From: Agrococcus carbonis
Lineage (GTDB): Bacteria > Actinomycetota > Actinomycetes > Actinomycetales > Microbacteriaceae
Direction of reading: 5' to 3'
Assembly (NCBI RefSeq): GCF_900104705.1
Contig: NZ_LT629734.1
Span: 1,984,001-2,048,000 of the forward strand
Length of the DNA stretch: 64,000 nt
Shown: positions 18,219 through 28,833 of the stretch, one piece after another
Numbering within the stretch: the stretch's first letter is position 1
How the letters are laid out: each line of letters begins with the position of its first letter
Program-made: the position numbers and the translations under genes
The notes under the pieces: generated by a model
Told to the model about the DNA's origin: nothing
Databases searched by the model: none
The model's input: the letters and a program-made list of their open reading frames with translations, nothing else

Positions 18219-19343
18219 GTGACGGAGATCGAGATCGGCCGCGGCAAGCGGGCGCGCACGGGGTACGGGTTCGACGACATCAGCATCGTGCCCTCCCGCC
18301 GCACGCGCGACAGCGACCTGGTCTCGCTCCAGTGGCAGATCGACGCCTTCAAGTTCGACATCCCCGTCATCGGCGCGCCCACCGACTCGGTGATGAGCCC
18401 CGCGACGGCGATCGCGCTCGGGCGCGCTGGCGGCCTCGGCGTGCTCAACCTCGAGGGCGTGTGGACGCGCTACGACGACCCCGAGCCGTTGCTCGCCGAG
18501 ATCGCGGGCCTGCCGGCCGACCTCGCGACGAGCCGCATGCGCGAGATCTACGCCGAGCCGATCAAGCCCGAGCTCATCCGCGACCGGCTCGCACAGGTGC
18601 GCGACGCGGGCGTCGTGGTCTCCGGCAGCCTGAGCCCCCAGGCGGTGCAGGAGCACTACGAGACGGTGCTCGCCGCGGGCGTCGACCTCATGGTCATCCG
18701 GGGCGCGACCGTGAGCGCCGAGCACGTCTCGGCCGACGCATCCGCCCCCCTCAACCTCAAGCAGTTCATCTACGAGCTCGACGTGCCCGTCGTGGTCGGC
18801 GGCGTCGTGACCTATACGGCGGCGCTGCACCTCATGCGCACCGGCGCGGCCGGCGTGCTCGTGGGCTTCGGCGGGGGAGCGGCGTCGACGAGCGAGAAGG
18901 TGCTCGGCGTCGCGGCGCCCATGGCGACCGCCGTGAGCGACGTGGCCGCGGCACGCCGCGACTACCTCGACGAATCGGGCGGGCGCTACGTGCACGTCAT
19001 CGCCGACGGCTCGCTCGGCACCTCCGGCCAGGTCGTCAAGTCGCTCGCGTGCGGCGCCGACGCCGTCATGCTCGGCACGGCGCTCGCACGGGCCACGGAT
19101 GCGCCCGGTCGCGGCTGGCACTGGGGCCCGGAGGCGCACAACCAGAAGCTGCCGCGCGGCAACCGCGTGCAGGTCGACCAGGTCGGCCCGCTCGACGTGG
19201 TGCTGAACGGCCCGTCGCCCGTCGCCGACGGGACGGCGAACATCATGGGAGCGCTGCGCAAGGCCATGTCGACCACGGGATACAAGGACCTCAAGGAGTT
19301 CCAGCGGATCGACGTGGTCGTGGAGGCCAACCCACCGCGCTAG
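18219..19343 (+). CDS. guaB3: GuaB3 family IMP dehydrogenase-related protein
   Basis: 374 residues without CBS domains. The TIM-barrel IMPDH/GMPR fold is visible (GYGFDDISIVPSRRTRD, PVIGAPTDSVMSP, IADGSLGTSGQVVKSLACGADAVMLGTALA). The loop that in true IMPDH carries the catalytic cysteine (GPGSICTTR) reads GFGGGAASTSEKVLG here, so the classic thioimidate chemistry should be missing. The paralogue is widespread in actinobacteria next to guaB and guaA; its role is not well defined. Start GTG 18219. Confidence 0.92.
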   Translation: MTEIEIGRGKRARTGYGFDDISIVPSRRTRDSDLVSLQWQIDAFKFDIPVIGAPTDSVMSPATAIALGRAGGLGVLNLEGVWTRYDDPEPLLAEIAGLPADLATSRMREIYAEPIKPELIRDRLAQVRDAGVVVSGSLSPQAVQEHYETVLAAGVDLMVIRGATVSAEHVSADASAPLNLKQFIYELDVPVVVGGVVTYTAALHLMRTGAAGVLVGFGGGAASTSEKVLGVAAPMATAVSDVAAARRDYLDESGGRYVHVIADGSLGTSGQVVKSLACGADAVMLGTALARATDAPGRGWHWGPEAHNQKLPRGNRVQVDQVGPLDVVLNGPSPVADGTANIMGALRKAMSTTGYKDLKEFQRIDVVVEANPPR

Positions 19344-19377
19344 GCCGCCCGCCGGGCGGCGCACCGAAGGAGGATCC

Positions 19378-21165
19378 ATGGCTGAGACCACCAACAGTGT
19401 GAGTCGGTCGAGGAAGCTCGGCCCCGAGGAGCGCGCCGCCGCGCTGCGCTCGATGCGCGAGCGCGAGGTCGACGTGCTCGTGATCGGCGGCGGCATCGTC
19501 GGCACGGGCGCCGCGCTCGACGCCGTGACGCGCGGCCTGCGCGTCGGGCTCATCGAGGCGCGCGACTTCGCCTCGGGCACGTCGAGCCGCTCGTCGAAGC
19601 TCATCCACGGCGGCATCCGCTACCTCGAGCAGCTCAACTTCGGGCTCGTGCGCGAGGCGCTCATCGAGCGCGGCCTGCTGCTGCAGCGCATCGCCCCGCA
19701 CCTCGCGAAGCCCGTGCGCTTCCTCTACCCGCTCGAGACGCCGCTCGTCGAGCGCGCCTACATCGGCGCGGGCATGGCGCTCTACGACGTCTTCAGCTAC
19801 ACGGGCTTCATGAAGCCGGGCGTGCCGCTGCACCGGCACCTCACCAAGAAGCAGGTGCTCAAGCAGATCCCGTCGCTCGACCCCGACGCCTTCGTCGGCG
19901 GACTCACCTACTACGACGCCCAGGTCGACGACGCCCGCTACGTCGCCGAGCTCGCGCGCACCGCATCCTTCTACGGCGCGCACGTCGCGAGCCGCGTGCG
20001 CGCGGAGGGCTTCCTCAAGGTGGGCGAGCGCGTCGTCGGCGTGCAGGCGCACGACTACGAGACCGGCGAGCAGTTCGAGATCCGCGCGAAGCAGGTCGTG
20101 AACGCGACGGGCGTGTGGACGGGCGAGACGCAGGCGATGGTCGGCGAGCGCGGCGAGTTCAAGGTGCGCGCGTCGAAGGGCGTGCACCTCGTGGTGCCGC
20201 GCGACCGCTTCCACTCCGAGATGGGCCTCATCCTGCGCACCGAGAAGAGCGTGCTCTTCGTCATCCCGTGGGGGCGCCACTGGATCATCGGCACGACCGA
20301 CACCGACTGGGATCTCGACAAGGCGCATCCCGCGGCGACCGCCGCCGACATCGACTACATCCTCGACCACGTCAACTCGGTGCTCGCGACCAAGCTCACG
20401 CGCGCCGACGTCGAGGGCGTCTACGCGGGACTGCGGCCGCTGCTCGCCGCCGGCGACGGCTCGTCGACCGCCAACCTCTCGCGCGAGCACCACGTCTCGC
20501 ACACCGTGCCGGGCCTCGTGCTCGTCGCGGGCGGCAAGTGGACCACCTACCGCGTGATGGCGAAGGATGCGATCGACGAGGCCGTGAGCGCGATGGACGG
20601 CAAGGTGCCCGAGTCGTGCACCGACCAGATCCCGCTGCTCGGAGCCACGGGCTACCGCGCCGCGTGGAACAAGCGCGCGAAGATCGCCCGCGCCTTCGGG
20701 GTGCACAAGGCTCGCGTCGAGCACCTGCTGAACCGCTACGGCGTGCTCACCGACGAGCTGCTCGACATGCTGCGGGCCGACCCGTCGCTCGCCGAGCCGC
20801 TGCCGGGCGCCGATGACTACCTCGGCGTCGAGGTGCGCTACGCGTGCACCCACGAGGGCGCGCTGCACCTCGACGACGTGCTCACGCGGCGCACGCGCAT
20901 CTCGATCGAGTCGTGGGACCGCGGCGTCAAGGCCGCGCCGGTCGCCGCGCGGATCATGGCGGATGCGCTCGGCTGGGACGAGGCGCGGATCGAGAAGGAG
21001 GTCAACCACTACAACAAGCGGGTGGCCGCCGAGCTCGCGAGCCAGGAGCTGCCCGACGACGCCTCCGCCGACCGCGCCCGCCTCGAGGCGCCCGACATCG
21101 TGCCGCTGAGCGCCCTGCCGACGGGCGACACCGTGGGCACGCGCCCCGAGCCGGCCGCGCGGTAG
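19378..21165 (+). CDS. glpD: Glycerol-3-phosphate dehydrogenase (FAD)
   Basis: 595 residues. Membrane-associated flavoenzyme that oxidises glycerol-3-phosphate to DHAP and feeds electrons to quinone. The FAD-binding motif is DVLVIGGGIVGTGAALDA (about residues 33-50), followed by SGTSSRSSKLIHGGIRYLEQ. The domain around FVIPWGRHWIIGTTDT and the C-terminal cap with YACTHEGALHLDDVLTRRTR are typical of GlpD. ATG 19378 follows GAAGGAGG. No other glp gene is nearby. Confidence 0.96.
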   Translation: MAETTNSVSRSRKLGPEERAAALRSMREREVDVLVIGGGIVGTGAALDAVTRGLRVGLIEARDFASGTSSRSSKLIHGGIRYLEQLNFGLVREALIERGLLLQRIAPHLAKPVRFLYPLETPLVERAYIGAGMALYDVFSYTGFMKPGVPLHRHLTKKQVLKQIPSLDPDAFVGGLTYYDAQVDDARYVAELARTASFYGAHVASRVRAEGFLKVGERVVGVQAHDYETGEQFEIRAKQVVNATGVWTGETQAMVGERGEFKVRASKGVHLVVPRDRFHSEMGLILRTEKSVLFVIPWGRHWIIGTTDTDWDLDKAHPAATAADIDYILDHVNSVLATKLTRADVEGVYAGLRPLLAAGDGSSTANLSREHHVSHTVPGLVLVAGGKWTTYRVMAKDAIDEAVSAMDGKVPESCTDQIPLLGATGYRAAWNKRAKIARAFGVHKARVEHLLNRYGVLTDELLDMLRADPSLAEPLPGADDYLGVEVRYACTHEGALHLDDVLTRRTRISIESWDRGVKAAPVAARIMADALGWDEARIEKEVNHYNKRVAAELASQELPDDASADRARLEAPDIVPLSALPTGDTVGTRPEPAAR

Positions 21166-21239
21166 CGCGCTGCCCCTCGGCGACGGTCCGCCTGCCGCGG
21201 CGGTCGTCGAGCGGCCGCCGCCGGGGCGCCTCGCGCCGA

Positions 21240-21245
21240 TAGACT
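21240..21245 (+). promoter_or_regulatory. -10 element TAGACT for SURF1 gene
   Basis: TAGACT lies 10 bases before ATG 21256, with GAGGGGG in between. The expected 5' leader is only a few bases. Confidence 0.45.
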
Positions 21246-21255
21246 GAGGGGGCAC

Positions 21256-22134
21256 ATGAGCACCCCCACCCCCACCTTCAAGGACGTCGCGCGGCGCCCG
21301 CGGTGGATCGGCGTGCTCGTGCTGTGCATCGCCGTCGCGGGCGTGTTCGCGCTGCTCGGCCAGTGGCAGATCGAGCGGGCCGTCGAGCAGGGCCGCGCCG
21401 ACGACCGCGACACCGAGACCGCCGTGCCGCTCGAGACCGTCGCCGAGCCCGCGTCGACGCTCACGACCGAGGCGGGCGGCCGCATGGTCGCCTTCCGCGG
21501 CGCGTGGGTGCCCGAGGACTTCGACACGATCGCGGGCCGCGACCAGCACGGCGACACCGGCACCTGGGTCATCGGCCGGGTGCTCGTCGAGCAGCCGCAG
21601 GGCGAGCCCGCCTCGCTCCCGGTCGCGCTCGCCTGGTACCCCGACGCCGGTGAGGCCGAGCGGGCGGCGGCCGTGCTCGCCGAGACGCACGCGGCGGATG
21701 CGCCCGCAGACCTCGTCGGACGGCTCATGCCGCCCGAGGCGCCCACGATGGGCGACCTCAGGGACGGCACGCGCGAGGCCATGAGCGTCGCGGCGCTCAT
21801 CAACCAGTGGAGCGACTGGAACGGGCTCGTCTACGGGTCGTACGCGATCCTCGACGAGCCGTCGGCAGCCGCATCCGGGGCCCTCGAGGGCGACGCCGAG
21901 CCGATCGTCTCGATGCGGCCCGAGGTCGACACGCAGCTCAACGCGCTCAACATCTTCTACGCGATCGAGTGGGTCGCCTTCATGCTCTTCGCCTTCTACC
22001 TCTGGTACCGCCTCGTGAAGGATGCGGTCGAGCGCGAGGTCGAGGCGATCGAGGATGCGCAAGCGGCGGCCGAAGCCGGCCCCGGCCCCGGCGCCGTCGC
22101 CGGGCCCGCCGATGGCGATCGCCCGCGCCGATAG
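21256..22134 (+). CDS. SURF1-family cytochrome oxidase biogenesis protein
   Basis: 292 residues with one transmembrane helix near each end (about 16-36 and 233-257), the SURF1 layout. Family marks are RPRWIGVLVLCIAVAGVFALLGQWQ, the VAFRGAWVPE strand and ALNIFYAIEWVAFMLFAFYLWYR. SURF1 proteins help insert heme a/copper centres into cytochrome c oxidase. The C-terminal tail is Ala/Pro/Gly-rich. It is followed by a separate promoter for the DUF3817 gene. Confidence 0.88.
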   Translation: MSTPTPTFKDVARRPRWIGVLVLCIAVAGVFALLGQWQIERAVEQGRADDRDTETAVPLETVAEPASTLTTEAGGRMVAFRGAWVPEDFDTIAGRDQHGDTGTWVIGRVLVEQPQGEPASLPVALAWYPDAGEAERAAAVLAETHAADAPADLVGRLMPPEAPTMGDLRDGTREAMSVAALINQWSDWNGLVYGSYAILDEPSAAASGALEGDAEPIVSMRPEVDTQLNALNIFYAIEWVAFMLFAFYLWYRLVKDAVEREVEAIEDAQAAAEAGPGPGAVAGPADGDRPRR

Positions 22135-22137
22135 ACT
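22132..22137 (+). promoter_or_regulatory. -10 element TAGACT, leaderless DUF3817 transcript
   Basis: The hexamer overlaps the SURF1 stop codon and ends 7 bases before GTG 22145, with no SD in between. Confidence 0.55.
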
Positions 22138-22144
22138 GGCACCC

Positions 22145-22677
22145 GTGCCCCGCCCCATCGAACAGCTGCCCCAGATCCGCTCGGCCGTCGGCTTCTACCG
22201 CGTGATGTCGTGGGTGACGGGCGTCTTCCTGCTGCTGCTCGTCGCCGAGATGGTGCTCAAGTACTCGCCGACGCACGTCGAGGTCTTCGCCGGCGGCTCG
22301 CGCGGGCCGCTCGCCCTCGCGCCCGTCGTGCCCGCCGAGGGCTGCCAGTGGTACTCGCTCTTCGTGCCCGGCGGCATGGGCTGCGAGATCGCCTCGCTCG
22401 GCGACGGCTTCAACGTCTCGCTCGCGATCCTCATCGTGCACGGCTGGATCTACGTCGTCTACCTGCTCGCGTGCTTCCGCCTCTGGTCGAAGCTGCGCTG
22501 GCCCTTCGGCCGTCTGCTGGCCATGGCGCTCGGCGGCGTCGTGCCCTTCCTGTCGTTCATCGTCGAGCACCGCATGCACCGCGTCGCGCTCGACGACCTC
22601 GCGCGCCTGGAGGCCGAGAGGGCCCGGCGCGACGACGCATCCGCCACCGCCGCCGCATCCACGCCCCAGGAGGCCTG

Positions 22678-22678
<1 letters not shown>
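22145..22678 (+). CDS. DUF3817 integral membrane protein
   Basis: 177 residues with three hydrophobic segments. The DUF3817 pattern is visible: [19 protein letters not shown] at the start, then [19 protein letters not shown], then [18 protein letters not shown]. Function unknown; the family is found next to guaA in many actinobacteria. The central loop ([12 protein letters not shown]...[11 protein letters not shown]) holds two cysteines and is longer than I would expect. The stop overlaps the guaA start (TGATG). Confidence 0.9.
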
Positions 22679-24249
<1,571 letters not shown>

Positions 24250-24258
24250 GGGGGTAGC

Positions 24259-24371
24259 GCGCTGGTCGCGCGGTCTGCTCCTCAGCTCAGACAATGACGA
24301 AGGCCGGATGCCCGCGAGGGGCATCCGGCCTTCGTCATAACTCGACACCCCGCAGACCGCGCGACCAGCGC
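24259..24371. repeat. Nested palindromes downstream of guaA
   Basis: Two perfect inverted repeats lie one inside the other. The outer arms are 20 bp (24259-24278 / 24352-24371). The inner arms are also 20 bp (24294-24313 / 24319-24338) with a 5-base loop. The inner hairpin probably terminates guaA; the outer pair makes the whole 113 bp able to fold into one long stem with an internal bulge. The rest of the 206-bp gap up to 24455 shows nothing. Confidence 0.85.
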
Positions 24372-24455
24372 CGCGAGGGGGCGGAGGCTGGGGCGCGGGC
24401 GCGAGGGTGGAGGTCGTCGCGTGCGCGGCGGGGCGGGCGCGAGGATGATGGGCGC

Positions 24456-25136
24456 ATGGGGCAGGTGGCGACGCGCGAGCGGGGAGCACGGCGGGCGGCG
24501 CTGTGGACGCTCGGGATCGGCCTCGTCGCGAGCCTGCTCGTGAGCGCCGCACCGGCCGCCTGGCTGCAGGGGCGGCTGCGGCACGGGTGCGCGCTCGTCG
24601 ACGGCGCGTGGGCGTGCGACAGCGGCGTAGCCGTGCTCACCGCCGTCGTCTCGAGCGCCGCAGCCGCCCTCGTCTCGCTCGGCCTCGTCGCGCTCATCGT
24701 GCGCGCCACGTGGGATCAGGTGCGGCTGCGCGCCGAGCGCTTCGGCGTCGTCGCGCTCATCGCCGTGCTGCCGGCGCTCGCGCTGTGCGGCTGGCTGCTC
24801 GTCGAGGCGGTCGTCGCGGATGCCGCGGGCGTCGCCCACGACGACAGCCGGGTCGCGATGTGGGTCGAGCGCGCCATGCTGCCGACCATCGCGATCGGCG
24901 CCGCCGGGCTGCTCGCCGGCTCGGGCCTGCGGATGCGCGCCCGCGGCCGCCCGAGCCGCGTCGCCTTCGTCACGCTGCTGCTCGCCTTCGCGATGCTGCT
25001 CGGCGCGGCGGCGACCACCGCGCTCGGGCTGCTGCCCACCGGCATCGTCGCAGCCGCCGCGATCGGCGCCGCGTGGAACCTCGCGGCCGCCGCGTGGCCG
25101 AACGCGAGCCGCAGCTCGGGCGGCTTCGGCCCCTGA
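24456..25136 (+). CDS. Four- or five-helix membrane protein of unknown function
   Basis: 226 residues. Hydrophobic segments lie at about 15-37, 52-79, 90-112, 132-151 and 164-200. A cysteine pair flanks an Ala/Trp-rich loop (CALVDGAWACDSG) between the first two helices and probably forms an extracytoplasmic disulfide. I recognise no family. ATG 24456 has no convincing SD, and no promoter is obvious. The following gene starts 120 bp later with its own SD. Confidence 0.6.
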   Translation: MGQVATRERGARRAALWTLGIGLVASLLVSAAPAAWLQGRLRHGCALVDGAWACDSGVAVLTAVVSSAAAALVSLGLVALIVRATWDQVRLRAERFGVVALIAVLPALALCGWLLVEAVVADAAGVAHDDSRVAMWVERAMLPTIAIGAAGLLAGSGLRMRARGRPSRVAFVTLLLAFAMLLGAAATTALGLLPTGIVAAAAIGAAWNLAAAAWPNASRSSGGFGP

Positions 25137-25255
25137 GCGAAGCGGTGCGAGCCCGCGCGCAGGAATCCGGGCGGCGATGTCGATCCGGCGCTTCCCCGTT
25201 CGACGTCTGGAGTGAGAGGGTCGAGCAGCGACCCCCACGACAAGGAGTCAGGACC

Positions 25256-25705
25256 ATGCAGTACATGCTCATCATGCGCTCGGACGACGCAGCCGTCGAG
25301 GCGTACAAGGAGATGCCCTTCGAGCAGGTCATCGAGGCCATGGGGAAGTACAACGAGTCGATGATGGAGGCCGGCGTGCTGCTGGCCGGCGAGGGGCTGA
25401 GCGATGCGAGCGAGGGCTTCGTCGTCGACTTCTCGGCCGACCCGCCGCTCGTGACCGACGGCCCCTACGGCGAGACGAAGGAGCTCTTCAACGGCTTCTG
25501 GATCCTCGAGGTCGCCTCGAAGGAGGAGGCCGCCGAGTGGGCGAAGCGCTGCCCGCTGGGCCCGGGCGCCAAGCTCGAGGTGCGCCGCGTCACCGGCCCC
25601 GAGGACTTCCCCGCCGACAACGAGTGGGTCCAGAAGGAGGAGGGCTGGCGCGACGAGCAGGCCGCCCGCAAGGCGGCCGCGAGCCCCGGCGGCAGCGCTG
25701 GCTGA
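25256..25705 (+). CDS. YCII-related (DGPF) protein
   Basis: 149 residues, starting MQYMLIMRSDD and containing VTDGPYGETKELFNGFWIL, the DGPF motif region of the YCII-like family. These small alpha/beta proteins are encoded next to ECF42 sigma factors in many actinobacteria; their biochemical role is unknown. A C-terminal extension of about 30 charged residues (EWVQKEEGWRDEQ...) is unusual. ATG 25256 follows AAGGAG (25242-25247). The sigma factor follows immediately. Confidence 0.9.
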   Translation: MQYMLIMRSDDAAVEAYKEMPFEQVIEAMGKYNESMMEAGVLLAGEGLSDASEGFVVDFSADPPLVTDGPYGETKELFNGFWILEVASKEEAAEWAKRCPLGPGAKLEVRRVTGPEDFPADNEWVQKEEGWRDEQAARKAAASPGGSAG

Positions 25706-25769
25706 CGCAGCCCGCGACGAGCCGGCGCGCCGCGCGGAGGACGACTCCGCCCGGCGCGCCGTCGTCGCG

Positions 25770-27002
25770 GTGTGGCGCATCGAGTCGGCGCGCATCGTCG
25801 CGACGCTCACGCGCTACGCGGGCGACTTCGCGCTCGCCGAGGATCTCGCACAGGAGGCGCTCGCCGACGCGCTCGTGCAGTGGCCGACGACCGGGGTGCC
25901 CCGCAACGGCGCGGCCTGGCTCACGCAGGTCGCCAAGCGCAAGGCGATCGACCTCTGGCGGCGGCAGGAGCGCCTCGCGGAGCGCGTCGCGGCGCTGGGG
26001 CACGACCTCGAGCTCCGGCAGGACGAGGCGGCGGATGCGGTGCCGTGGGACCCGGACGAGATCGACGACGACGTGCTGCGGCTCGTGTTCACGGCGTGCC
26101 ACCCCTCGCTCGGCGAGGCGGCGCGCGTCGCCCTCACGCTCCGCGTCGTCGCGGGCCTCGAGACGACCGAGATCGCCCGCCTGCTGCTGCAGCCCGTCGC
26201 CACGGTGCAGCAGCGCATCGTGCGCGCCAAGCGGGCGCTCGCCGACGCGGGCATGCCCTTCGAAGCGCCGCCGCGCGCGGAGCGGCCGCAGCGGCTGCGC
26301 GCCGTGCTCGGCGTCGTCTACCTCCTCTTCACCGAGGGGCACGCGGCCACAGCCGGCGACGACTGGATGCGGCCGGACCTCAGCCGCGAGGCCATCCGGC
26401 TCGGGCGGATGCTCGCGGCGCTGCAGCCGGATGAGCCGGAGGTGCACGGCCTGCTCGCGCTCATGGAGCTCACGGCCGCGCGCTTCCCAGCGCGCGTCGA
26501 CCGCCATGGCGAGCCGGTCCTGCTGGCCGACCAGGACCGCCGCCGCTGGGATCGCGGCGCGATCCGGCGGGGTCGGGCGGCGCTGCGCCGTGCCGAGTCG
26601 TTCGGCCGCGGCCTCGGCTCCTACGCGCTGCAGGCGGCGATCGCCGAGGCGCACGCCGACGCATCCGCCTTCGACCGCACCGATTGGGCGCGCATCGTCG
26701 CCGCCTACGAGGCGCTCGAGCGCGTCGCCCCGAGCCCGGTCGTCACGCTCAACCGCGCGGTCGCGGTGTCGATGGCCGACGGGCCCGGTCTCGGCCCGCA
26801 GGCGGCGCTCGCGATCGTCGACGGCCTCGCCGGGCAGCGCGCGCTCGCGGACTCGCACCTGCTGCCCTCGGTGTGCGGCGAGCTGCTCGCCCGTCTCGGC
26901 CGTGCCGACGACGCGCGCGCCGCCTTCGCCGAGGCGGCCGAGCGCACCCGGAACGAGCGCGAGCGCGCGGTGCTGCTCGCGAAGGCCGCCGCGGGCGTCT
27001 GA
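25770..27002 (+). CDS. ECF42-type RNA polymerase sigma factor
   Basis: About 410 residues from GTG 25770. Sigma region 2 reads FALAEDLAQEALADALVQWP and region 4 includes LRVVAGLETTEIARLLLQPVATVQQRIVRAKRAL. The long C-terminal part (YLLFTEGHAA, LNRAVAVSMADGP, a TPR-like run to the end) is the extension typical of the ECF42 group, which needs it for activity and has no anti-sigma factor. Family similarity (RRAVVAVWRIES) continues upstream of the GTG, so the true start may be a rare CTG at 25698 overlapping the YCII stop. No -35/-10 pair is evident upstream. Confidence 0.9.
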   Translation: MWRIESARIVATLTRYAGDFALAEDLAQEALADALVQWPTTGVPRNGAAWLTQVAKRKAIDLWRRQERLAERVAALGHDLELRQDEAADAVPWDPDEIDDDVLRLVFTACHPSLGEAARVALTLRVVAGLETTEIARLLLQPVATVQQRIVRAKRALADAGMPFEAPPRAERPQRLRAVLGVVYLLFTEGHAATAGDDWMRPDLSREAIRLGRMLAALQPDEPEVHGLLALMELTAARFPARVDRHGEPVLLADQDRRRWDRGAIRRGRAALRRAESFGRGLGSYALQAAIAEAHADASAFDRTDWARIVAAYEALERVAPSPVVTLNRAVAVSMADGPGLGPQAALAIVDGLAGQRALADSHLLPSVCGELLARLGRADDARAAFAEAAERTRNERERAVLLAKAAAGV

Positions 27003-27049
27003 GCGTCGTCGCGCGACGTCCCGCATATGGGGGAGACAGGCACGGCTAC

Positions 27050-27055
27050 TACCCT
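27050..27055 (+). promoter_or_regulatory. -10 element TACCCT before sufS
   Basis: The hexamer ends 6 bases before GTG 27062, giving a predicted transcript start on the initiation codon. GGAGG in the gap cannot act as an SD at zero leader. Confidence 0.45.
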
Positions 27056-27061
27056 GGAGGC

Positions 27062-28348
27062 GTGACGATCGGAACCCAGCCCGCCCTGACCGAGGAGCGC
27101 ATCGAGCGCCTCCGCCAGGACTTCCCGATCCTCGCCGAGCAGCCCGGCGGGGTGCCGCTCGTCTACCTCGACTCCGGCGCCACGAGCCAGCAGCCGCGGC
27201 AGGTGCTCGAGGCCGAGTGGGCCTTCCGCACGCAGCGGAACGCCGCCGTGCACCGCGGCGCGCACACGCTCGCGGCGCTCGCGACCGACGACTACGAGCA
27301 CGCCCGCGAGCGGATCGCTCGCTTCGTCGGCGCCCGGCCGACCGAGGTCTCGTGGGCCATGAACGCGACGGATGCGCTCAACTCGGTCGCGCTGTCGCTC
27401 GCCGAGGCCAACCGGGCCGCCGTCGTCGACCCGACGCTGCGCATCCGCGAGGGCGACGAGATCCTCGTCACCGAGGCCGAGCACCACGCCAACCTGCTGC
27501 CGTGGCAGCGGCTCGCCGACGAGACGGGCGCGACGCTGCGCTGGGTGGAGGTCGACGACGACGGGGTGTGGACGGCGGATGCGGCGCGCGCGCTCATCAC
27601 CGAGCGCACGCGGGTCGTCGCGTTCGCCCACGTGTCGAACGTCACCGGGCTCATCGCCGACGTGCCCGCGATCGTCGACGCCGCGCGCGCGGTCGGTGCC
27701 CTCACGGTGCTCGACGCGTGCCAGTCGGTGCCCCACCGCCCCGTCGACCTGCGCGCGCTCGGCGTCGACGCCGCCGCCTTCTCGAGCCACAAGATGCTCG
27801 GCCCCGGGGGCGTCGGCGTGCTCTACCTCTCCGAGGCGCTCGGCGCCGCGCTGCCGCCGGCGCGCGTGGGCGGCTCGATGATCACGACCGTCACGATGAC
27901 CGAGCGCGAGTACCTGCCCGCGCCGCAGCGGTTCGAGGCCGGCACGCAGCCCGTCGGCGCGATCGTCGGGCTCGCCGCCGCGGTCGACTACCTCGAGGCC
28001 GTCGGCATGCCGGCGATCGAGGCGCACGAGGTCGCGCTCGGTGAGCGGCTCGCCGCGGGCGCGGCCTCGATCGCGGGCGTGCGGCTCGTCGGCCCGCGCC
28101 CCGGCGAGGAGCGCGCGGGGCTCGCGAGCGTCGTCGTCGACGGCGTGCACGCCCACGACGTCGGCCAGGTGCTCGACGCGGCCGGCATCGCCGCGCGCGT
28201 CGGCCACCACTGCGCCCAGCCCCTGCACCGCCGCCTCGGCATCGCCGCGACGACCCGCGCATCCACCTACCTCACGACGACCGAGGGCGAGGTCGACCGC
28301 TTCCTCGACGTGCTCTCGGGCGTGCGCGCCTACTTCGGGGCGGCGTGA
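27062..28348 (+). CDS. sufS: SufS-type cysteine desulfurase
   Basis: 428 residues, fold-type I PLP enzyme that releases sulfur from cysteine as an enzyme-bound persulfide. Visible are LVYLDSGATSQQP, the PLP-lysine in SSHKMLGP, TEAEHHANLLPW, and the active-site cysteine in VGHHCAQPLHRRL. The length and the HHC context place it in the SufS group. It is translationally coupled to sufU (TGATG), the scaffold/sulfur acceptor, so the two act as a SufS-SufU pair. The rest of the SUF operon is absent from this window. Confidence 0.93.
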   Translation: MTIGTQPALTEERIERLRQDFPILAEQPGGVPLVYLDSGATSQQPRQVLEAEWAFRTQRNAAVHRGAHTLAALATDDYEHARERIARFVGARPTEVSWAMNATDALNSVALSLAEANRAAVVDPTLRIREGDEILVTEAEHHANLLPWQRLADETGATLRWVEVDDDGVWTADAARALITERTRVVAFAHVSNVTGLIADVPAIVDAARAVGALTVLDACQSVPHRPVDLRALGVDAAAFSSHKMLGPGGVGVLYLSEALGAALPPARVGGSMITTVTMTEREYLPAPQRFEAGTQPVGAIVGLAAAVDYLEAVGMPAIEAHEVALGERLAAGAASIAGVRLVGPRPGEERAGLASVVVDGVHAHDVGQVLDAAGIAARVGHHCAQPLHRRLGIAATTRASTYLTTTEGEVDRFLDVLSGVRAYFGAA

Positions 28349-28800
28349 TGGCCGACCCGCTCGCCGGTCTCTACCAGGAGCTCATCCTCGAGCACGCCAA
28401 GCGGCGCGCGGGGGAGGGGCTCATCGAGCCGTTCGACGCCGAGCGCTTCTTGCGCAACCCCACGTGCGGCGACGAGGTGCGGCTGCGCGTGCGCGTCGTC
28501 GACGGGCGGGTGGATGCGCTCGGCTGGGAGGGGCAGGGCTGCTCGATCTCGCAGGCGGCCGCGTCGGTGCTCGCCGAGGAGGCGACCGGGCTCACGGTCG
28601 CCGAGGCGCGCGAGCGGATCGAGGCGCTGCGCGAGCTGCTGCGCTCGCGCGGTGCCGTCGAGCCCGACGAGCAGCTGCTCGGCGACGCGGTCGCGTTCGC
28701 CGGGGTCGCGCGGTTCCCGATGCGGGTGAAGTGCGCGATGCTCGCGTGGGTCGCGCTCGAGGAGGCGCTCGACGAGCTCGCCGCGGCCGGCGCGCGCTGA
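28348..28800 (+). CDS. sufU: SufU, zinc-dependent sulfurtransferase partner of SufS
   Basis: 150 residues. All three conserved cysteines are present, in NPTCGDE, QGCSIS and RVKCAML, with the following aspartate (GDE); these ligate zinc and accept persulfide from SufS. The insertion between the second and third cysteines that separates SufU from IscU is present. ATG 28348 overlaps the sufS stop; a GTG at 28345 is a less likely start. Confidence 0.94.
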   Translation: MADPLAGLYQELILEHAKRRAGEGLIEPFDAERFLRNPTCGDEVRLRVRVVDGRVDALGWEGQGCSISQAAASVLAEEATGLTVAEARERIEALRELLRSRGAVEPDEQLLGDAVAFAGVARFPMRVKCAMLAWVALEEALDELAAAGAR

Positions 28801-28833
28801 GCGGTCGCGCCGGGGTACACGACGTGTGCCACG

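Noticed and set aside
19291..22158. 955-codon - strand frame opposite glpD and SURF1
   Set aside because: Arg/His/Asp/Glu-rich composition typical of anti-sense frames in high-GC genes; glpD and SURF1 on the + strand are unambiguous.
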